Positions 53,544 to 64,000 of a stretch of DNA of 64,000 nucleotides are shown here, piece after piece. The notes below the pieces were generated by a model that saw nothing but the letters and a program-made list of their open reading frames with translations, was not told the origin of the DNA and searched no databases. Each line of letters opens with the position of its first letter. Position 1 is the first letter of the stretch. Origin of the DNA: Pseudomonas sp. MPC6 (GTDB lineage: Bacteria > Pseudomonadota > Gammaproteobacteria > Pseudomonadales > Pseudomonadaceae); the NCBI RefSeq assembly GCF_006094435.1, contig NZ_CP034783.1, positions 6,165,001 to 6,229,000 of the forward strand, written 5' to 3'. The translations under genes and the position numbers were made by a program.

Positions 53544-56500
53544 TCAGTGGACCGTGACCTGGCCCAGTGCCGGCTTTTGTTCCTGGGCCTGATGCTGTGG
53601 CGCATAGACCTGGGTGAAGCGAACCGGCGGCAGGTTGAACTGACCTTTTTGCGAGAAGCGCACCAAGTGACGCAGGCGCAGTTCGCCGCTCAACGCATCA
53701 ACCGGAATCGCATAAGCCATTTGCCCCGGCTCGAAACGCGCTTTTTCCAACGCGGTCGGCTCAGTGCCAGCCTTGCCGATGAGCTTGATGCCCCACGTCG
53801 TGCGCTCGACGTCCGCACCCGGTGGCAGCGGCACTTCGAGCATGCCGTAGCGCAGCGGCTGCGCGGCTTTGCTGGTGATGATCACTTCGTCCAGGTAGAG
53901 GCTGTCGCTGGACAACGGCTTGTTGCCGACCGCTTCCAGTTTGAAGTTGAACGCTTCGTCACCCGGCACCAGACGGGACAGGCGACGGGTGATGGTCACG
54001 GCCGACGGTTCGACCGGAGGTTGCAGGGTCTGATAACTCAACGCGGCCCGCACCGGACGCTCTTGCGCCCCGTCCAGGGACAGCAGCGCAGGCGCGGACG
54101 AAGCACCCTGCCACGTCCAGTAAACTTCACCGGTCGCCCCCTGCTCCGGCTTCCAGCCGTCACCCGGTTTGAGCGCGACGGCGGGCGACGCCTGCTCGAT
54201 ACTGTGCTGCAACCAGGTCAGCGCCAGTGCGCGTTCCAGCGTCGATTGCCGGGGGAGCAAACGCTGCAACAACGCGTGAGCGTGAGCCTGGTCGAAGGTC
54301 TTCAGCGATAGATTCAACGCTTCGGCAAACGGCTGGGAACTGACGTCCAGGCGCTGCTGCGCATCCGCCAGTTGCCGAGTGAACGCCTGCGGCATATCGA
54401 CCTTCGCCTGGCGCGCCAAAGACGCGGTCAGCACACGAGCACTGGCCAACCCAAGCGCCGAATCCGGATCGCTCATGACGATGCTGTCCTCGCCATCTTC
54501 CATCAGGTTTGCGGCATGGCCCTCGCCGGCGTTCGCCAGGTCATCCATCAATCCACTGAGCAAGGTGTTCACCGGCAGTTGCATCTGTTTGGCGAAGGAC
54601 ACAATCAGCGCCCGCTGCAACAGCGGCGTGTTCTTCGCCTGTTTCGCATAGACCTCCAGCACTCGCTGCCAATGCTCCGGCGGCAGGCTCAGCGCCAGCG
54701 CCTTGCTGGCGTGCCAGTCGGCGTAATAGGCGTAAGCGGTGAGAAACGCATCCGGCTCGCCATCCATGCCCCACCAGGTGAAGCTCGCCGACGGCCCGGC
54801 CATTTGCACCAGGCGTAGACGGCTGTTCTGCATGATCAGACGCAAGCGATCGCGGATCCGCGGGTTCGATGACAGCGTCGGATAGGCAATGCTCAATGGC
54901 AGCAAACGGCTGGCGGTCTGTTCAACGCCGCCGTACGGATAACTCAGCAAATCGTCCAGCGCCGAACGGAACAGCGCTTGTGCACTGTCATCCAGGCGCA
55001 GGCGAATATCCGTCGCGTCCGCGGGCAAAGCCAGCGGCGTATCACCGCTGGCGACGTCCAGGCTTTGGCTCTGGATCACCTGCCAACCTTCACCGGTCGT
55101 GGTCAGGCGCACGGCCAGGGCGTCAGCGGTTTTGCCGTCTTGCACCAGCTCGGCGGCCCACTCGCCATTGGCCAATTCGAACGCGGGTAGCGCGACGTAA
55201 TTGATACCGTTATTCAACGTCACCGGGACACGCTGTTCGGTGCCGCCGTAATGAATCACCAGTTCAGCCGCCACCGGTTGCTCGCCCTGGCTGAAGGCGA
55301 ACACACCGAGATCCGGTTTATCGCCGCGCCGGAATCGGCTCGGCCCGCTCCACTTCAAGTACAGCGGCTTTTCCGAGCGCACGAACTGCTTTTTCTGCCC
55401 GACCTGACCGTCATCGGCGATGGCCCGGGCGGTGATGCGCCAGCGGGTCAAGGAGTCCGGCATCTTGAACGTGAAGCGGGTTTTGCCGTTGGCATCGGTC
55501 AGTAGTTCCGGTTGCCAGGCGGCGGTGTCGACGTCTTCGCGACGCGGGCGCTCCAGCACTTTCACCCCGCGCTCGCTGCGGTTGGCCTTGCCCGGCGCGC
55601 CTGGGCTGCCCGGCAATGCCACGTCATAGCTGATGAACGACAGGCTGGCGCTGGTGCGCACGTTGTTGCGGCGCGGGTGATAGAAGAATTGGTCGATGCT
55701 CGGCGCGACTTCCGGTTGCAGCGCGTAGACCATTTCGTCCACCACACTGACCGTCAGGTGCGCCGGAATCGGCTTGCCGTCGAACTCGGTGGTGAGGTCA
55801 ACCGACACGGTATCGCCCGGCTGATACGACTCTTTATCGGTGGCGATGGCGACGTCGATCTGCGGGGCAATCACCTTGATGCCAGCGTTCTGGAAGCTGT
55901 ATTGACCACCCTTGGTGTAGAGCACGGAGAAGGTCAGGTTTGGCGCGAAGCTGTCTTTCACCGGAATCCGCGCGCGGTATTGCGTCTCACTGAGTTTTTC
56001 CACTTGCAGCCAATCGTCGCCCTTGGACAGCAGCGCCGTGGCCTCGACTTTGTCCCGCTCCAGCGACAGCAATGCATCGCTGACCGGCTCAGGGAAAGTG
56101 ATCAAGGCCAGCGCTTCATCGCCGGCCTTGTACTGCGGTTTATCGAGGACGATCTCAACGGTACCGGGCACGGCCTTGACGCCCTCGCCGGTGACCGAAT
56201 GGCCCGTGGCGCCGATGACTCGGCCCTGATCATCCTTCAAGGTCAAGTTGTAAGTGCCCGCACGCTCGAACGCCAGCGTGAAGCCTTTGTCGGTGGCCAC
56301 CAGCTGGCCCTCGCCGGTGCTCTGGTCTTCCAGACGCACCCAGCCATAACTGCTCGGCGTGACGGCTTTGCCCTGCTCGCTGCCACCTTCATTCAGATAA
56401 CTGAACGCGACCTTGTCGCCCACCGCACTGAAACGCTGGGGCGCGCTTAGACTGAAACTCGCGGCGCCGCGGTCGATGAGGATTTCCTTGGTGGTCTTGA

Positions 56501-58109
56501 CCCGATACGCCGCGCCATCGCTGGCAAACACGGTGAGCATATAGCGGCTCGGTTTCTCCGCCGCCGGCAGGTCGAGGGTCGCGTTGCCTTTGGCATCGGT
56601 CGTCAGTTCGGTACTGGTCAGCTCCACCGGGAATTGCCCGAGGTACTGCAGCTCATTGTCGACCATCGACAGTTGCTGGGCGCGCAGGCTGAGGCTCAAT
56701 TTGGCATTGGCCACGGGTTTGCCGTCCGGGTACAGCAGCACCAGGCTACCTTTGACCGGTTCACCGGTGCGGTAATCCTGCTTGGCCAGGTTGAGCGAGA
56801 TTTCAAAGTGCGGCTTGATGTATTCGGCGACGCGAAAGGCACTGCTGTAGGCCTGGTCCTTGTAGCTGAAACGCAATTCATAACCGCCGGCCACGGCGTT
56901 GTCCGGCAATTGGAAGCGACCTTGGGTCCCAGCCTTGGAATCGAGTTTCAGCGCCAGGGATTGCAATGCGGTGCCGGTTGCATCGAGCACGGTGACGTTG
57001 ACGTCGGCGGCGGTCGGCTGCACCGAGTCACGAGCATTCTTGAACTCGCGACCGACGATTTTCAGCGACACCCAATCCCCCGGCCGATACAGCGGCCGGT
57101 CGGTAAAGGCATAGAGTTTGGTGTCGTAGATTTCGCTGTCGTAGTAGAAATTTTCGGAGACGAACACCCCACCCTCTTCGTCCTCGCCAATCACGAACGA
57201 ACGCTCCGGGCTGACGTGTTTCAACCGTAGCAACCCATCGGCATCGGTGGCGCCACTGCTCATCACGCCCAGACCATCGGTCCACAGCACATTGACCTTC
57301 GGCACCGAACTGCCTTGGTGTTTGCGCGCGGCCCAGACCAGCAACTCGTCACCGGCGATCTTGCTCACCGCCACGGTGTTGGAGACGAAGACCATGGTGG
57401 TCGCGCGGTACTTGCCGATCAGTGCTTCCACCAGATATAGACCCGGCTTCAGGTTGCCCAAGGGAATGTACACGTTGCCCGGTGCAACACTGACGAATTC
57501 GCTGGAAGAGCCGGCCAGGTTCACCCCGGCTGGCGGCTGGATCGGTTTGGCTTGCCACAGCGGATAACGGAATTGGCTGATCACCGGCAAACCTGGAATC
57601 AGCGCAAATTGCGGCTGCGCGTCGTAGGGCGTTGGCGCGGCGATGGCCGTACCCATCTTCAATTCCGGCACTTCTTCGGTGACTTGTTTACGCGACTCGT
57701 AGGAAAACGCCCGTTGCATCACTCGACGGGATTTTCGGTACCAGTTGTCCCACAGGTAGGCGAGGGTATTCGACAGGCCTTCGCCTTTGAATTGACCATC
57801 ACTGACCACCCGGTGCAGGTTCTTCTGACGCTTGAGGAAATCCAGCGGCTTGTCGATCCGATACACGCGAATGTCGGCGCCGCCGTAAGGCTCCATGCGA
57901 AATCGGCGATAGTCACGGCCCGGCGCTTCGAGGCGCACCATTGCCTGTTCATCGCTGGCAAAGCTGCTGTCGGCCAACAGGAAAAAGCTTTCACCGGCCA
58001 CTGGTGTGTAGCTGCTTGGCTCGACGGTGTCTTCGGCCTTGACCACCGAAAAAGGCAGGGCCCATACCAACAGCAGAGACAAAAGACGCAGCATGCGGGC
58101 ACCGCTCAT
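53544..58109 (-). CDS. yfaS: Alpha-2-macroglobulin family protein YfaS
   Basis: 1521 residues from the ATG at 58109, overlapping the yfaT stop (ATGA); the frame extends further but that part is antisense to yfaT. The signal peptide is [20 protein letters not shown] ending VVKA. Macroglobulin domains follow ([30 protein letters not shown]). Then come the A2M core [40 protein letters not shown] and a thioester-region helix [16 protein letters not shown]. The CxEQ thioester cysteine is Gly1061 (GVEQ), so it cannot form a covalent thioester. YfaS-type proteins are thought to trap or inhibit proteases in the periplasm without thioester chemistry. Confidence 0.94.
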   Translation of the reverse strand: MSGARMLRLLSLLLVWALPFSVVKAEDTVEPSSYTPVAGESFFLLADSSFASDEQAMVRLEAPGRDYRRFRMEPYGGADIRVYRIDKPLDFLKRQKNLHRVVSDGQFKGEGLSNTLAYLWDNWYRKSRRVMQRAFSYESRKQVTEEVPELKMGTAIAAPTPYDAQPQFALIPGLPVISQFRYPLWQAKPIQPPAGVNLAGSSSEFVSVAPGNVYIPLGNLKPGLYLVEALIGKYRATTMVFVSNTVAVSKIAGDELLVWAARKHQGSSVPKVNVLWTDGLGVMSSGATDADGLLRLKHVSPERSFVIGEDEEGGVFVSENFYYDSEIYDTKLYAFTDRPLYRPGDWVSLKIVGREFKNARDSVQPTAADVNVTVLDATGTALQSLALKLDSKAGTQGRFQLPDNAVAGGYELRFSYKDQAYSSAFRVAEYIKPHFEISLNLAKQDYRTGEPVKGSLVLLYPDGKPVANAKLSLSLRAQQLSMVDNELQYLGQFPVELTSTELTTDAKGNATLDLPAAEKPSRYMLTVFASDGAAYRVKTTKEILIDRGAASFSLSAPQRFSAVGDKVAFSYLNEGGSEQGKAVTPSSYGWVRLEDQSTGEGQLVATDKGFTLAFERAGTYNLTLKDDQGRVIGATGHSVTGEGVKAVPGTVEIVLDKPQYKAGDEALALITFPEPVSDALLSLERDKVEATALLSKGDDWLQVEKLSETQYRARIPVKDSFAPNLTFSVLYTKGGQYSFQNAGIKVIAPQIDVAIATDKESYQPGDTVSVDLTTEFDGKPIPAHLTVSVVDEMVYALQPEVAPSIDQFFYHPRRNNVRTSASLSFISYDVALPGSPGAPGKANRSERGVKVLERPRREDVDTAAWQPELLTDANGKTRFTFKMPDSLTRWRITARAIADDGQVGQKKQFVRSEKPLYLKWSGPSRFRRGDKPDLGVFAFSQGEQPVAAELVIHYGGTEQRVPVTLNNGINYVALPAFELANGEWAAELVQDGKTADALAVRLTTTGEGWQVIQSQSLDVASGDTPLALPADATDIRLRLDDSAQALFRSALDDLLSYPYGGVEQTASRLLPLSIAYPTLSSNPRIRDRLRLIMQNSRLRLVQMAGPSASFTWWGMDGEPDAFLTAYAYYADWHASKALALSLPPEHWQRVLEVYAKQAKNTPLLQRALIVSFAKQMQLPVNTLLSGLMDDLANAGEGHAANLMEDGEDSIVMSDPDSALGLASARVLTASLARQAKVDMPQAFTRQLADAQQRLDVSSQPFAEALNLSLKTFDQAHAHALLQRLLPRQSTLERALALTWLQHSIEQASPAVALKPGDGWKPEQGATGEVYWTWQGASSAPALLSLDGAQERPVRAALSYQTLQPPVEPSAVTITRRLSRLVPGDEAFNFKLEAVGNKPLSSDSLYLDEVIITSKAAQPLRYGMLEVPLPPGADVERTTWGIKLIGKAGTEPTALEKARFEPGQMAYAIPVDALSGELRLRHLVRFSQKGQFNLPPVRFTQVYAPQHQAQEQKPALGQVTVH

Positions 58110-58744
58110 TGGGAGAGAAAATTCAGTCGATAGACGCCGATGAAGTTGGGGTTGGCTGCGTCGGGAATCCATCGGGTGTCCTTCCATGTCATGAGTTGCT
58201 GCAGGCTCGCGGAACGCATGCCGTTGTCTGTAGGGGTGGTGGTGCCGGTGTGATAGGCGATGTAGCGGCCCATCCAGATCATCAGGTGCTGGTCGTCGCC
58301 CTGATCGAAAAACATCAGGTCGCCGGGCCGGGCCTGACCTATGTCGCGGCCGACCAGATGGCTGTTGAACTGGATCAGCTTGATCGCGTTGACGTAAGGC
58401 CCGACCTTGCCGCCGCCCTGCTGCCATTGCCGGGCGAGGCTTCGTTGCGTATCGCTCAGTAGCAGTTCCGGTGGCAGGTAGCGGTTGGACAGGCCATTGC
58501 TGCGCAGCCATTTATCGTCATGGACTTTCAGCGCTTCGTTGGCGGCAAACCGCACCAGGCCGGCGCAGTCCTGCTGGTACCAGCGCGGGCTCGGCCCCTG
58601 GGTCAGTTGTTCCTGGGCGATGCGCACGAACCAGGCGCGGAATACCTGGGATTGCTGCGGGTCGAGCGCTGCAGCTTCGTTGGCAAAGACGCGACTGCCC
58701 AGCAGCATCGCCAGCAGGCCGAGGCCTCGGATGAATGCGCTCAC
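58106..58744 (-). CDS. yfaT: YfaT-like DUF1175 protein (NlpC/P60-like fold)
   Basis: 212 residues from the GTG at 58744, which overlaps the yfaA stop (GTGA); an ATG at 58771 lies within yfaA. The signal peptide is [20 protein letters not shown] ending [23 protein letters not shown] supplies a Cys, and [16 protein letters not shown] a His, in the arrangement of NlpC/P60-like cysteine peptidases (Cys at a helix start, His in a strand). [13 protein letters not shown] is also typical. Hence it may be a peptidoglycan or protein amidase; the family itself is listed only as DUF1175. It is part of the yfa operon. Confidence 0.9.
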   Translation of the reverse strand: MSAFIRGLGLLAMLLGSRVFANEAAALDPQQSQVFRAWFVRIAQEQLTQGPSPRWYQQDCAGLVRFAANEALKVHDDKWLRSNGLSNRYLPPELLLSDTQRSLARQWQQGGGKVGPYVNAIKLIQFNSHLVGRDIGQARPGDLMFFDQGDDQHLMIWMGRYIAYHTGTTTPTDNGMRSASLQQLMTWKDTRWIPDAANPNFIGVYRLNFLSQ

Positions 58745-60453
58745 AGGGCTTTCCACTCCAGCGGCAACCATTGCCAGTGGCCGTCGGGCTCGCTGCCTTC
58801 GGGCAAGGTCAGGGCATACTTGCCGTAGCCGCCGAGCTTGCGCAGTTTCGGGATCAGGTAAGTTTGCGCGGCGTTGTAGAACACCGGCTCCATGTCCTGC
58901 GGCAGGCTGTCGAGGGTTTCCCGCTGCATCAGTTGCGCCATGGAATCCGGGCCGAAGTAGACCGGCATCAGCAGGTCTTTGGGTAAGACGTCGGCCATGG
59001 GCGGGAAGCGTTTGTCGAGGGTGCCGAGGGCTTTATCCACCAGCTTGTCGTCGAGGGAGAACAGTAGCGTCGAACCGTGGCGCGCCAGGCTCACGCGCAT
59101 GAATGCCTTGCCAGTAATCGCGTCCGGTTGCTCGGCATCCCGGGCTTTATAGGGGCCGAAGTTGGAGCTGACCTGGCGCTGCCACTGATGGCTGTCACCT
59201 ACCTGCTTCTCGACCACCGGGAATATATGCGCGTCGACCTTGCCTTCGTAAGCACCGACCATGGAGCCGAACAAATTGCCCAGATCGCCGTCGAGCTTTG
59301 CGCTGTCATCGTCGTTCAGGCTGGCCACCAACAATGGCGTATACAGCCGCGAATCGGCATACCAGCACAAGCCGGCGGCACCTGCCATGTGTTCGGTCAG
59401 GGCCTGTGCAACCGCATCGTCAGCGCCGAGTTTTACCAGCAATGGTTGCTGTTGCTCGGCGGCCAAGGGCAAGGCCACACAAGCGCTGGCCCCCATGGGC
59501 ATGGCTTGCCAGATCGGCTTGAAATCGAAGTCCGGCTGGTTTTCCAGCTCATCCATGGCGAGAAAGCTGTGCCAGCCCTTGTCGTCCATGTCGAAACGCA
59601 GGCCGGCGAAGTTGGGGATAAAACGCTGATAACCCATGGCCAGGACGCTGGCATTGACTGACAAACGTTGTTTCACCTCAGGCGCGCGAGGTTGCAGGCC
59701 GAAGGCTTCGGGGAACAATTGGTCACCGTTGAGCAATGCGGCGATGGCCTGGGTCGAGACGCTGCCCGGTGCTTCAGGTGTGCCGCTGCCTGGATCGTAG
59801 AGCCTGGACGGATTCGACAGCACCACCAGCTTGTCGCCATGGGAGGCGAACACCATGGCTTTGCTGGCGTTGTAGTTGAACTGATAAAGCGCCACGTCGT
59901 CGGCGCCGACTTTCACCTCGCCAAGCCTGCTCAGCTGCGTATCATCCAGCGCCACTTTGGCCAGCGGTTCCAATACCTTGGCCAGGCCACCGCGATCCAT
60001 CACCAACAGGAAATCCTTGAGCCGGCCATCCGCCCCGCGCCACAGCGCCACGTCCGCCGGTTGATCGAACAGCTGTTCGATCAGGCTGTCCTGCAGTTTC
60101 AGGTCATGCTCGTAAATGATCCGCCGCAGACTGCCGATCAGCCCGAGACGATCGGCATGGGTTTGGTAATAGAAGACGAAATCTTCGGTGAGGGTTTCCT
60201 TGAGAAACGGCACCGCCAGCAAGTCCTTGGGCAATTGGCTCAAGGAATGGGTTTCGAGCAGACCGTCCGGCCGGCTCATGCCTAATTTGTCGCTGGCCAA
60301 TTGCGCCGGTGGCGCCTTGGACTGGTGCATGAACCAGCCCAATCCACCAGCCGCGCCAGCCACCAGGCACAGTCCGCCCAACAGCACCGGCCAGCGCCGG
60401 GTAGGTTTGGCGGCGGGTGCGGTGGCGGCCGGCGTCACAGTGTTATCGCTCAT
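58741..60453 (-). CDS. yfaA: YfaA-like DUF2138 membrane-anchored protein
   Basis: 570 residues. A short proline/alanine-rich cytoplasmic N-terminus and one transmembrane helix ([20 protein letters not shown]) precede a large periplasmic domain. DUF2138 features: [78 protein letters not shown]. No catalytic motif is recognised. The stop overlaps the yfaT start, so it is a coupled member of the operon. It may anchor the YfaS complex to the inner membrane; that is inference from its single helix and place. Confidence 0.9.
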   Translation of the reverse strand: MSDNTVTPAATAPAAKPTRRWPVLLGGLCLVAGAAGGLGWFMHQSKAPPAQLASDKLGMSRPDGLLETHSLSQLPKDLLAVPFLKETLTEDFVFYYQTHADRLGLIGSLRRIIYEHDLKLQDSLIEQLFDQPADVALWRGADGRLKDFLLVMDRGGLAKVLEPLAKVALDDTQLSRLGEVKVGADDVALYQFNYNASKAMVFASHGDKLVVLSNPSRLYDPGSGTPEAPGSVSTQAIAALLNGDQLFPEAFGLQPRAPEVKQRLSVNASVLAMGYQRFIPNFAGLRFDMDDKGWHSFLAMDELENQPDFDFKPIWQAMPMGASACVALPLAAEQQQPLLVKLGADDAVAQALTEHMAGAAGLCWYADSRLYTPLLVASLNDDDSAKLDGDLGNLFGSMVGAYEGKVDAHIFPVVEKQVGDSHQWQRQVSSNFGPYKARDAEQPDAITGKAFMRVSLARHGSTLLFSLDDKLVDKALGTLDKRFPPMADVLPKDLLMPVYFGPDSMAQLMQRETLDSLPQDMEPVFYNAAQTYLIPKLRKLGGYGKYALTLPEGSEPDGHWQWLPLEWKAL

Positions 60454-60488
60454 TTCACAACACCCAATTCATCCGTGGTGCGGGATGT

Positions 60489-61280
60489 TCAATAGTTGAA
60501 AGTCTTGACCAGCAGCAGATCACCGATCGCGCGCAGGGGCACGATGAAGGTCTCACGTTTCTCGTCGACAGTGTTTTCGTTCAGTACCAGGTTGATTTGC
60601 GAGGTGATCACCTCGTTCTGGTTGCCGCGCTCATCGAAGTTATAGCCGCCACTGCCGAAGTTGCCCCAATAGTTCACATAAACCAGATAGGTGCCATGCA
60701 TCGGCGCGGTCATGGTGAACATTTCCGGGCCGGGGCCGTCGACACCATCCGGGTCCAGGCCACCGCCGTTGTTCATCGCCGGGCGCGCCCAGAATGCATG
60801 CTGGCCGTCGGGGGTAATGATATGCAGGTCGAGCTCGGCCTTCGGATCGTCCCAACCCAGCACCAGGCGAATCCGCGCCGGCGTGCGCAGGTTGTTGGCT
60901 TCATAGAATTGAACGCGCTTGAGCGATTGGCCTTCGGCACTGCGCACTTCGACGCTGTTGGAACCGGCGCCAAAGGCATACGGCCGGGCGAAACGTCCCT
61001 GGTCGTCGGTGTACAGGTTGAGGGGATTGCCGTTGACCGCCAGGGTATGGGGCCCGCGTTGGGTGCCTATGGCCTTGAGCTGGCCTTCGATCATCGTGCG
61101 ATTGCGCTGCACGCCGCGGTCGATGGGCGGCGTGGGATAGGCAACCTGAGGCTGTTCACTGCGGTCCAGCAGGCCATGGTAGCGCCAGCCGCCTACCGGT
61201 TCCGACAGTTCGGCCGTGGGTTCGGCCCTGGCAGCGGTGGCGCAGACCAGCCCCATCAGCAACAGCAGCAATGAACGCAT
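60489..61280 (-). CDS. yfaP: YfaP-like DUF2135 exported protein
   Basis: 263 residues. The signal peptide is MRSLLLLLMGLVCATAARAE. The body matches DUF2135: GGWRYHGLLDRSEQPQVAYP, FGAGSNSVEVRSAEGQSLKR, IRLVLGWDDPKAELDLHIIT and TYLVYVNYWGNFGSGGYNFD. It is the first gene of the yfaP-A-T-S-Q-P' operon; yfaA starts 35 bp downstream. It resembles the terminal paralogue over its whole length, but its D-x-D site reads GWDDPKAELDLH. The upstream gap holds the triple TGAGCCGAATA motif. Confidence 0.92.
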   Translation of the reverse strand: MRSLLLLLMGLVCATAARAEPTAELSEPVGGWRYHGLLDRSEQPQVAYPTPPIDRGVQRNRTMIEGQLKAIGTQRGPHTLAVNGNPLNLYTDDQGRFARPYAFGAGSNSVEVRSAEGQSLKRVQFYEANNLRTPARIRLVLGWDDPKAELDLHIITPDGQHAFWARPAMNNGGGLDPDGVDGPGPEMFTMTAPMHGTYLVYVNYWGNFGSGGYNFDERGNQNEVITSQINLVLNENTVDEKRETFIVPLRAIGDLLLVKTFNY

Positions 61281-61470
61281 GTGACGCCTCCTGCCATGCC
61301 TGACGAAACCTTGCGCCTGATCCTCGGCGCGTTACAGATCCAAGCCCTGCGTTTCGTCTGAAAGCCCCGTGACCGTGGGGTTGTAGAAGACCCGAAGATT
61401 AGCCATTCAGCGGTTTTTTAACAATCAGACAGCTCTCTATTTACTGTAGGAATTATGGGATTTGCCGGGC

Positions 61471-61517
61471 GTGAGCCGAATAGCGCGCTTATTCGGCTCA
61501 CAAAATGAGCCGAATAA
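61471..61517. promoter_or_regulatory. Palindromic array: three copies of TGAGCCGAATA
   Basis: GTGAGCCGAATA-GCGCGCT-TATTCGGCTCAC (61471-61501) is a perfect dyad with 12-bp arms and a 7-nt spacer. Four bases on, TGAGCCGAATAA (61506-61517) repeats the left arm. The rest of the 353-bp gap between yfaP and xseB holds no gene. The array lies 190 bp upstream of yfaP and 117 bp upstream of xseB, so an operator for either is possible. I do not recognise the motif. Confidence 0.7.
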
Positions 61518-61633
61518 CCAAAATCACTCTTGGAGGCGCCGCAAACTGCAACTCCCAATACCCCGCTCATTTGCCCATACCCCCCATGTCTGCTAGTGTC
61601 GCGCCGGTTTAACGTCAACCGGAAATAGCCGCC

Positions 61634-61876
61634 ATGGCCCGCAAAAAAGCTGCACTGGATTTCGAACAATCGCTCGCTGAACTGCAAACGCTGGTCGAGC
61701 GTCTGGAGAATGGCGAATTGTCGCTGGAAGACTCGCTGACGGCTTTCGAGCAAGGCATCGGCCTGACCCGCGATTGCCAGGCGGCGCTGGCCCAGGCCGA
61801 ACAAAAGGTTCAAGTGCTGCTCGAGCGTGATGGCGAGTTGGCCGAGGAACCCTTCGACGCGGATTTGCCAGAATGA
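61634..61876 (+). CDS. xseB: Exodeoxyribonuclease VII small subunit
   Basis: 80 residues, [20 protein letters not shown], a two-helix coiled coil typical of XseB ([20 protein letters not shown] then [20 protein letters not shown]). It joins XseA to degrade single-stranded DNA into acid-soluble oligonucleotides. It overlaps ispA by ATGA, the usual xseB-ispA-dxs arrangement. Confidence 0.97.
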   Translation: MARKKAALDFEQSLAELQTLVERLENGELSLEDSLTAFEQGIGLTRDCQAALAQAEQKVQVLLERDGELAEEPFDADLPE

Positions 61877-62760
61877 TTGCAGCGTATTCGGCCACCAGCC
61901 AGGACCGTGTCAATGCGGCACTGGAAAGCCTGTTCATCGCGCCAGGCCCCGAGCTTGCACGTCTTTACGAAGCCATGCGTTACAGCGTGATGAATGGCGG
62001 TAAACGGGTGCGTCCGTTGCTGGCCTACGCCGCCTGCGAAGCGCTGGGCGGCAAGGCTGAGCACGCCAACGGCGCAGCGTGTGCCGTGGAGCTGATCCAC
62101 GCCTACTCCCTGGTGCACGACGATTTGCCGGCCATGGATGACGACGACCTGCGTCGTGGCCAGCCGACCACGCACAAGAAATTCGACGAAGCCTGCGCGA
62201 TCCTGGCGGGCGACGGTTTGCAGAGCCTGGCCTTCAGCGCCCTGCTCGACCCGCGCCTGAGCGCTGTGGATGCCGAGATCCGCCTGCAAATGGTCAGCGC
62301 CCTGGCGTTGGCGGCAGGCCCGGCCGGCATGGTCGGCGGCCAAGCCATCGACCTCGGTTCGGTCGGTTTGAAGCTCGATCAGAAAGCCCTTGAGTACATG
62401 CATCGGCACAAGACCGGTGCGCTGATCGAGGCCAGCGTCCAACTCGGCGCCCTGGCCAGCGGCCGTGCCGAGAAAGACCAATTGAAGTCGCTGCAGGCTT
62501 ATGCCCAAGCCATCGGCCTGGCGTTTCAGGTGCAGGACGACATTCTCGACGTCGAAAGCGATACCGCAACCCTCGGCAAACGCCAGGGTGCCGACATCGC
62601 GCGGGACAAGCCGACCTATCCGGCCCTGCTCGGCCTCGACGCAGCCAAGGCCTACGCCCTGGAACTGCGCGATCAGGCCTTGCATGCACTGCGACCGTTT
62701 GACGCGGCCGCCGAACCGTTGCGCGACCTGGCCCGCTATATCGTCGGCCGGCGCAGCTGA
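61873..62760 (+). CDS. ispA: Farnesyl diphosphate synthase (geranyltranstransferase)
   Basis: 295 residues. The first aspartate-rich motif is [20 protein letters not shown] (FARM), the second DDILDVESD (SARM); [19 protein letters not shown] and QAIDLGS complete the polyprenyl-synthase pattern. It makes farnesyl diphosphate from IPP and DMAPP for undecaprenyl phosphate and ubiquinone. The start overlaps xseB, and dxs follows after 92 bp. Confidence 0.97.
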   Translation: MIAAYSATSQDRVNAALESLFIAPGPELARLYEAMRYSVMNGGKRVRPLLAYAACEALGGKAEHANGAACAVELIHAYSLVHDDLPAMDDDDLRRGQPTTHKKFDEACAILAGDGLQSLAFSALLDPRLSAVDAEIRLQMVSALALAAGPAGMVGGQAIDLGSVGLKLDQKALEYMHRHKTGALIEASVQLGALASGRAEKDQLKSLQAYAQAIGLAFQVQDDILDVESDTATLGKRQGADIARDKPTYPALLGLDAAKAYALELRDQALHALRPFDAAAEPLRDLARYIVGRRS

Positions 62761-62852
62761 CGGCGTATCCGCCAACTTGAGACCTACGCGTGGGCAGGGG
62801 GCGATGCATCAGGTAAACTGCCGCATCTTTTATACCTATAACGATTCGCCTG

Positions 62853-64000
62853 ATGCCCACGACGTTTCATGAGATTCCCCGCAAGCGCCCGACCACGCCC
62901 CTGCTCGACCGTGCCAACACGCCGGACGGCCTGCGCCGGTTGGGCGAAGCCGAGCTGGAAACCCTGGCCGATGAGTTGCGCCTGGAATTGCTCTACACGG
63001 TCGGTCAGACCGGCGGGCATTTCGGTGCCGGCCTGGGCGTCATCGAGCTGACCATCGCGTTGCATTACGTCTTCGACACCCCGGACGACCGGCTGGTGTG
63101 GGATGTGGGTCATCAGGCCTATCCGCACAAAATCCTCACGGGCCGTCGCGAGCGCATGGGCACCCTGCGCCAGAAAGACGGCGTCGCCGCTTTCCCGCGG
63201 CGCTCCGAGAGCGAGTACGACACCTTTGGCGTCGGCCACTCCAGCACCTCGATCAGCGCAGCGCTGGGCATGGCCATCGCCGCCCGCCTGCAGAACAGTG
63301 ATCGCAAGGCAATCGCGGTGATCGGCGACGGTGCGTTGACTGCCGGCATGGCGTTCGAGGCGCTGAACCATGCGCCGGAAGTGAACGCCAACATGCTGGT
63401 GATCCTCAACGACAACGACATGTCGATCTCGCGCAACGTTGGCGGGCTGTCGAACTACCTGGCGAAGATTCTTTCCAGCCGCACTTACGCGAGCATGCGC
63501 GAAGGCAGCAAAAAGGTCCTGTCGCGCCTGCCCGGTGCCTGGGAAATCGCCCGTCGCACCGAAGAATACGCCAAAGGCATGCTGGTGCCCGGCACGTTGT
63601 TCGAAGAGCTGGGCTGGAACTACATCGGCCCGATCGACGGCCACGACCTGCCGACCCTGATCGCCACCCTGCGCAACATGCGCGACCTGAAAGGCCCGCA
63701 ATTCCTGCACGTGGTGACCAAGAAAGGCAAAGGCTTCGCCCCGGCGGAAGTCGACCCGATCGGTTACCACGCCATCACCAAGCTCGAACCGGTGGACGCG
63801 CCGGCCGCTGCGCCGAAAAAAGCCAGCGGGCCGAAGTATTCCGGCGTGTTCGGCGAATGGCTGTGCGACATGGCCGCTGCCGACCCGCGGTTGGTGGGCA
63901 TTACCCCGGCGATGAAAGAAGGCTCGGACCTGGTGGCGTTCAGCGAGCGTTTCCCGCAGCGTTACTTCGACGTGGCGATTGCCGAGCAACACGCCGTGAC
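62853..64000 (+). CDS. dxs: 1-deoxy-D-xylulose-5-phosphate synthase (5' part; continues past window)
   Basis: The ATG at 62853 begins [20 protein letters not shown] and the frame stays open to the window end (382 codons, about 60% of the usual length). The thiamine diphosphate site is present ([19 protein letters not shown]...[13 protein letters not shown]), as are [19 protein letters not shown] and GHDLPTLI. The start of the pyrimidine domain with the catalytic glutamate ([10 protein letters not shown]) is the last thing seen. It catalyses the first committed step of the MEP isoprenoid pathway, feeding IspA. Confidence 0.97.
   Translation, partial: MPTTFHEIPRKRPTTPLLDRANTPDGLRRLGEAELETLADELRLELLYTVGQTGGHFGAGLGVIELTIALHYVFDTPDDRLVWDVGHQAYPHKILTGRRERMGTLRQKDGVAAFPRRSESEYDTFGVGHSSTSISAALGMAIAARLQNSDRKAIAVIGDGALTAGMAFEALNHAPEVNANMLVILNDNDMSISRNVGGLSNYLAKILSSRTYASMREGSKKVLSRLPGAWEIARRTEEYAKGMLVPGTLFEELGWNYIGPIDGHDLPTLIATLRNMRDLKGPQFLHVVTKKGKGFAPAEVDPIGYHAITKLEPVDAPAAAPKKASGPKYSGVFGEWLCDMAAADPRLVGITPAMKEGSDLVAFSERFPQRYFDVAIAEQHAV

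Noticed and set aside
58110..58511. N-terminal extension of the yfaS frame
   Set aside because: It lies antisense-free but in a second frame over yfaT; the signal peptide and the ATGA overlap fix the start at 58109.

Overview
The window is chromosomal DNA of a fluorescent pseudomonad (Pseudomonas fluorescens group, by inference). Three things point there: the high-GC codon use, the many intergenic 'TGTAGGAGC...CGCGAAGG'-type inverted repeats, and the gene order. From lipA through mpl, eutBC and ppa to xseB-ispA-dxs the order follows the P. aeruginosa PAO1 backbone as I remember it. No rRNA, tRNA, CRISPR array, transposase or integrase was seen.

Layout. (1) 1-4.7 kb: a LysR regulator cut by the window edge, divergent from a small monooxygenase and a zinc-type alcohol dehydrogenase; a 56-residue protein; a Bcr/CflA-type MFS exporter. 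(2) 3.9-7.8 kb: a copper module of CopZ-like chaperone, CopA P-type ATPase and CueR, with two CueR-type palindromes that probably drive copZ and copA-cueR. (3) 7.9-11.6 kb: a RIO-type kinase, the ribosome-rescue factor ArfA with a 13-bp hairpin inside its coding region, an MltB-type lipoprotein and an LD-carboxypeptidase. (4) 11.7-23.2 kb, minus strand: the lipoate (lipA, lipB, ybeD) and cell-elongation/peptidoglycan cluster (dacC, rlpA, sltB1, rodA, mrdA), then rlmH, rsfS, nadD, proA. (5) 23.4-25.6 kb: mpg and a DedA-PAP2 fusion.

(6) 25.6-31.5 kb is the most unusual part. It is an accessory block with an AT-rich leader and two large adjacent genes. The first encodes a 687-residue protein whose C-terminal third carries residues reminiscent of cholera/pertussis-type ADP-ribosyltransferases. 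The second encodes an 1172-residue protein with a hydrophobic region resembling clostridial-toxin/Mcf-type translocation domains, plus RTX-like Gly/Asp repeats. I read this as a candidate enzyme-plus-pore toxin pair.

(7) 31.6-38.8 kb: a Lon-N domain protein, lrgAB, a MaoC dehydratase, a lipoprotein joining 11 MORN repeats to a C13/caspase-like protease, an NAD(P)-binding oxidoreductase, a YceK-type lipoprotein, ubiX and mpl. (8) 39-46.5 kb: an ethanolamine catabolic locus without microcompartment genes. It holds a sigma-54 activator (EatR/AcoR type), aldehyde dehydrogenase ExaC behind a clear -24/-12 promoter, EutH, EutB and EutC. (9) 46.6-49.5 kb: GNAT acetyltransferase, DedA, mtfA, ppa. (10) 49.7-51.1 kb: an orphan S24-type repressor and a gene-poor 0.6 kb. 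(11) 51.1-61.3 kb, minus strand: a tightly packed yfaP-A-T-S-Q-P' operon around an alpha-2-macroglobulin-like protein, with a paralogous YfaP at each end and a striking palindromic array upstream. (12) 61.6 kb to the end: xseB, ispA and the start of dxs.
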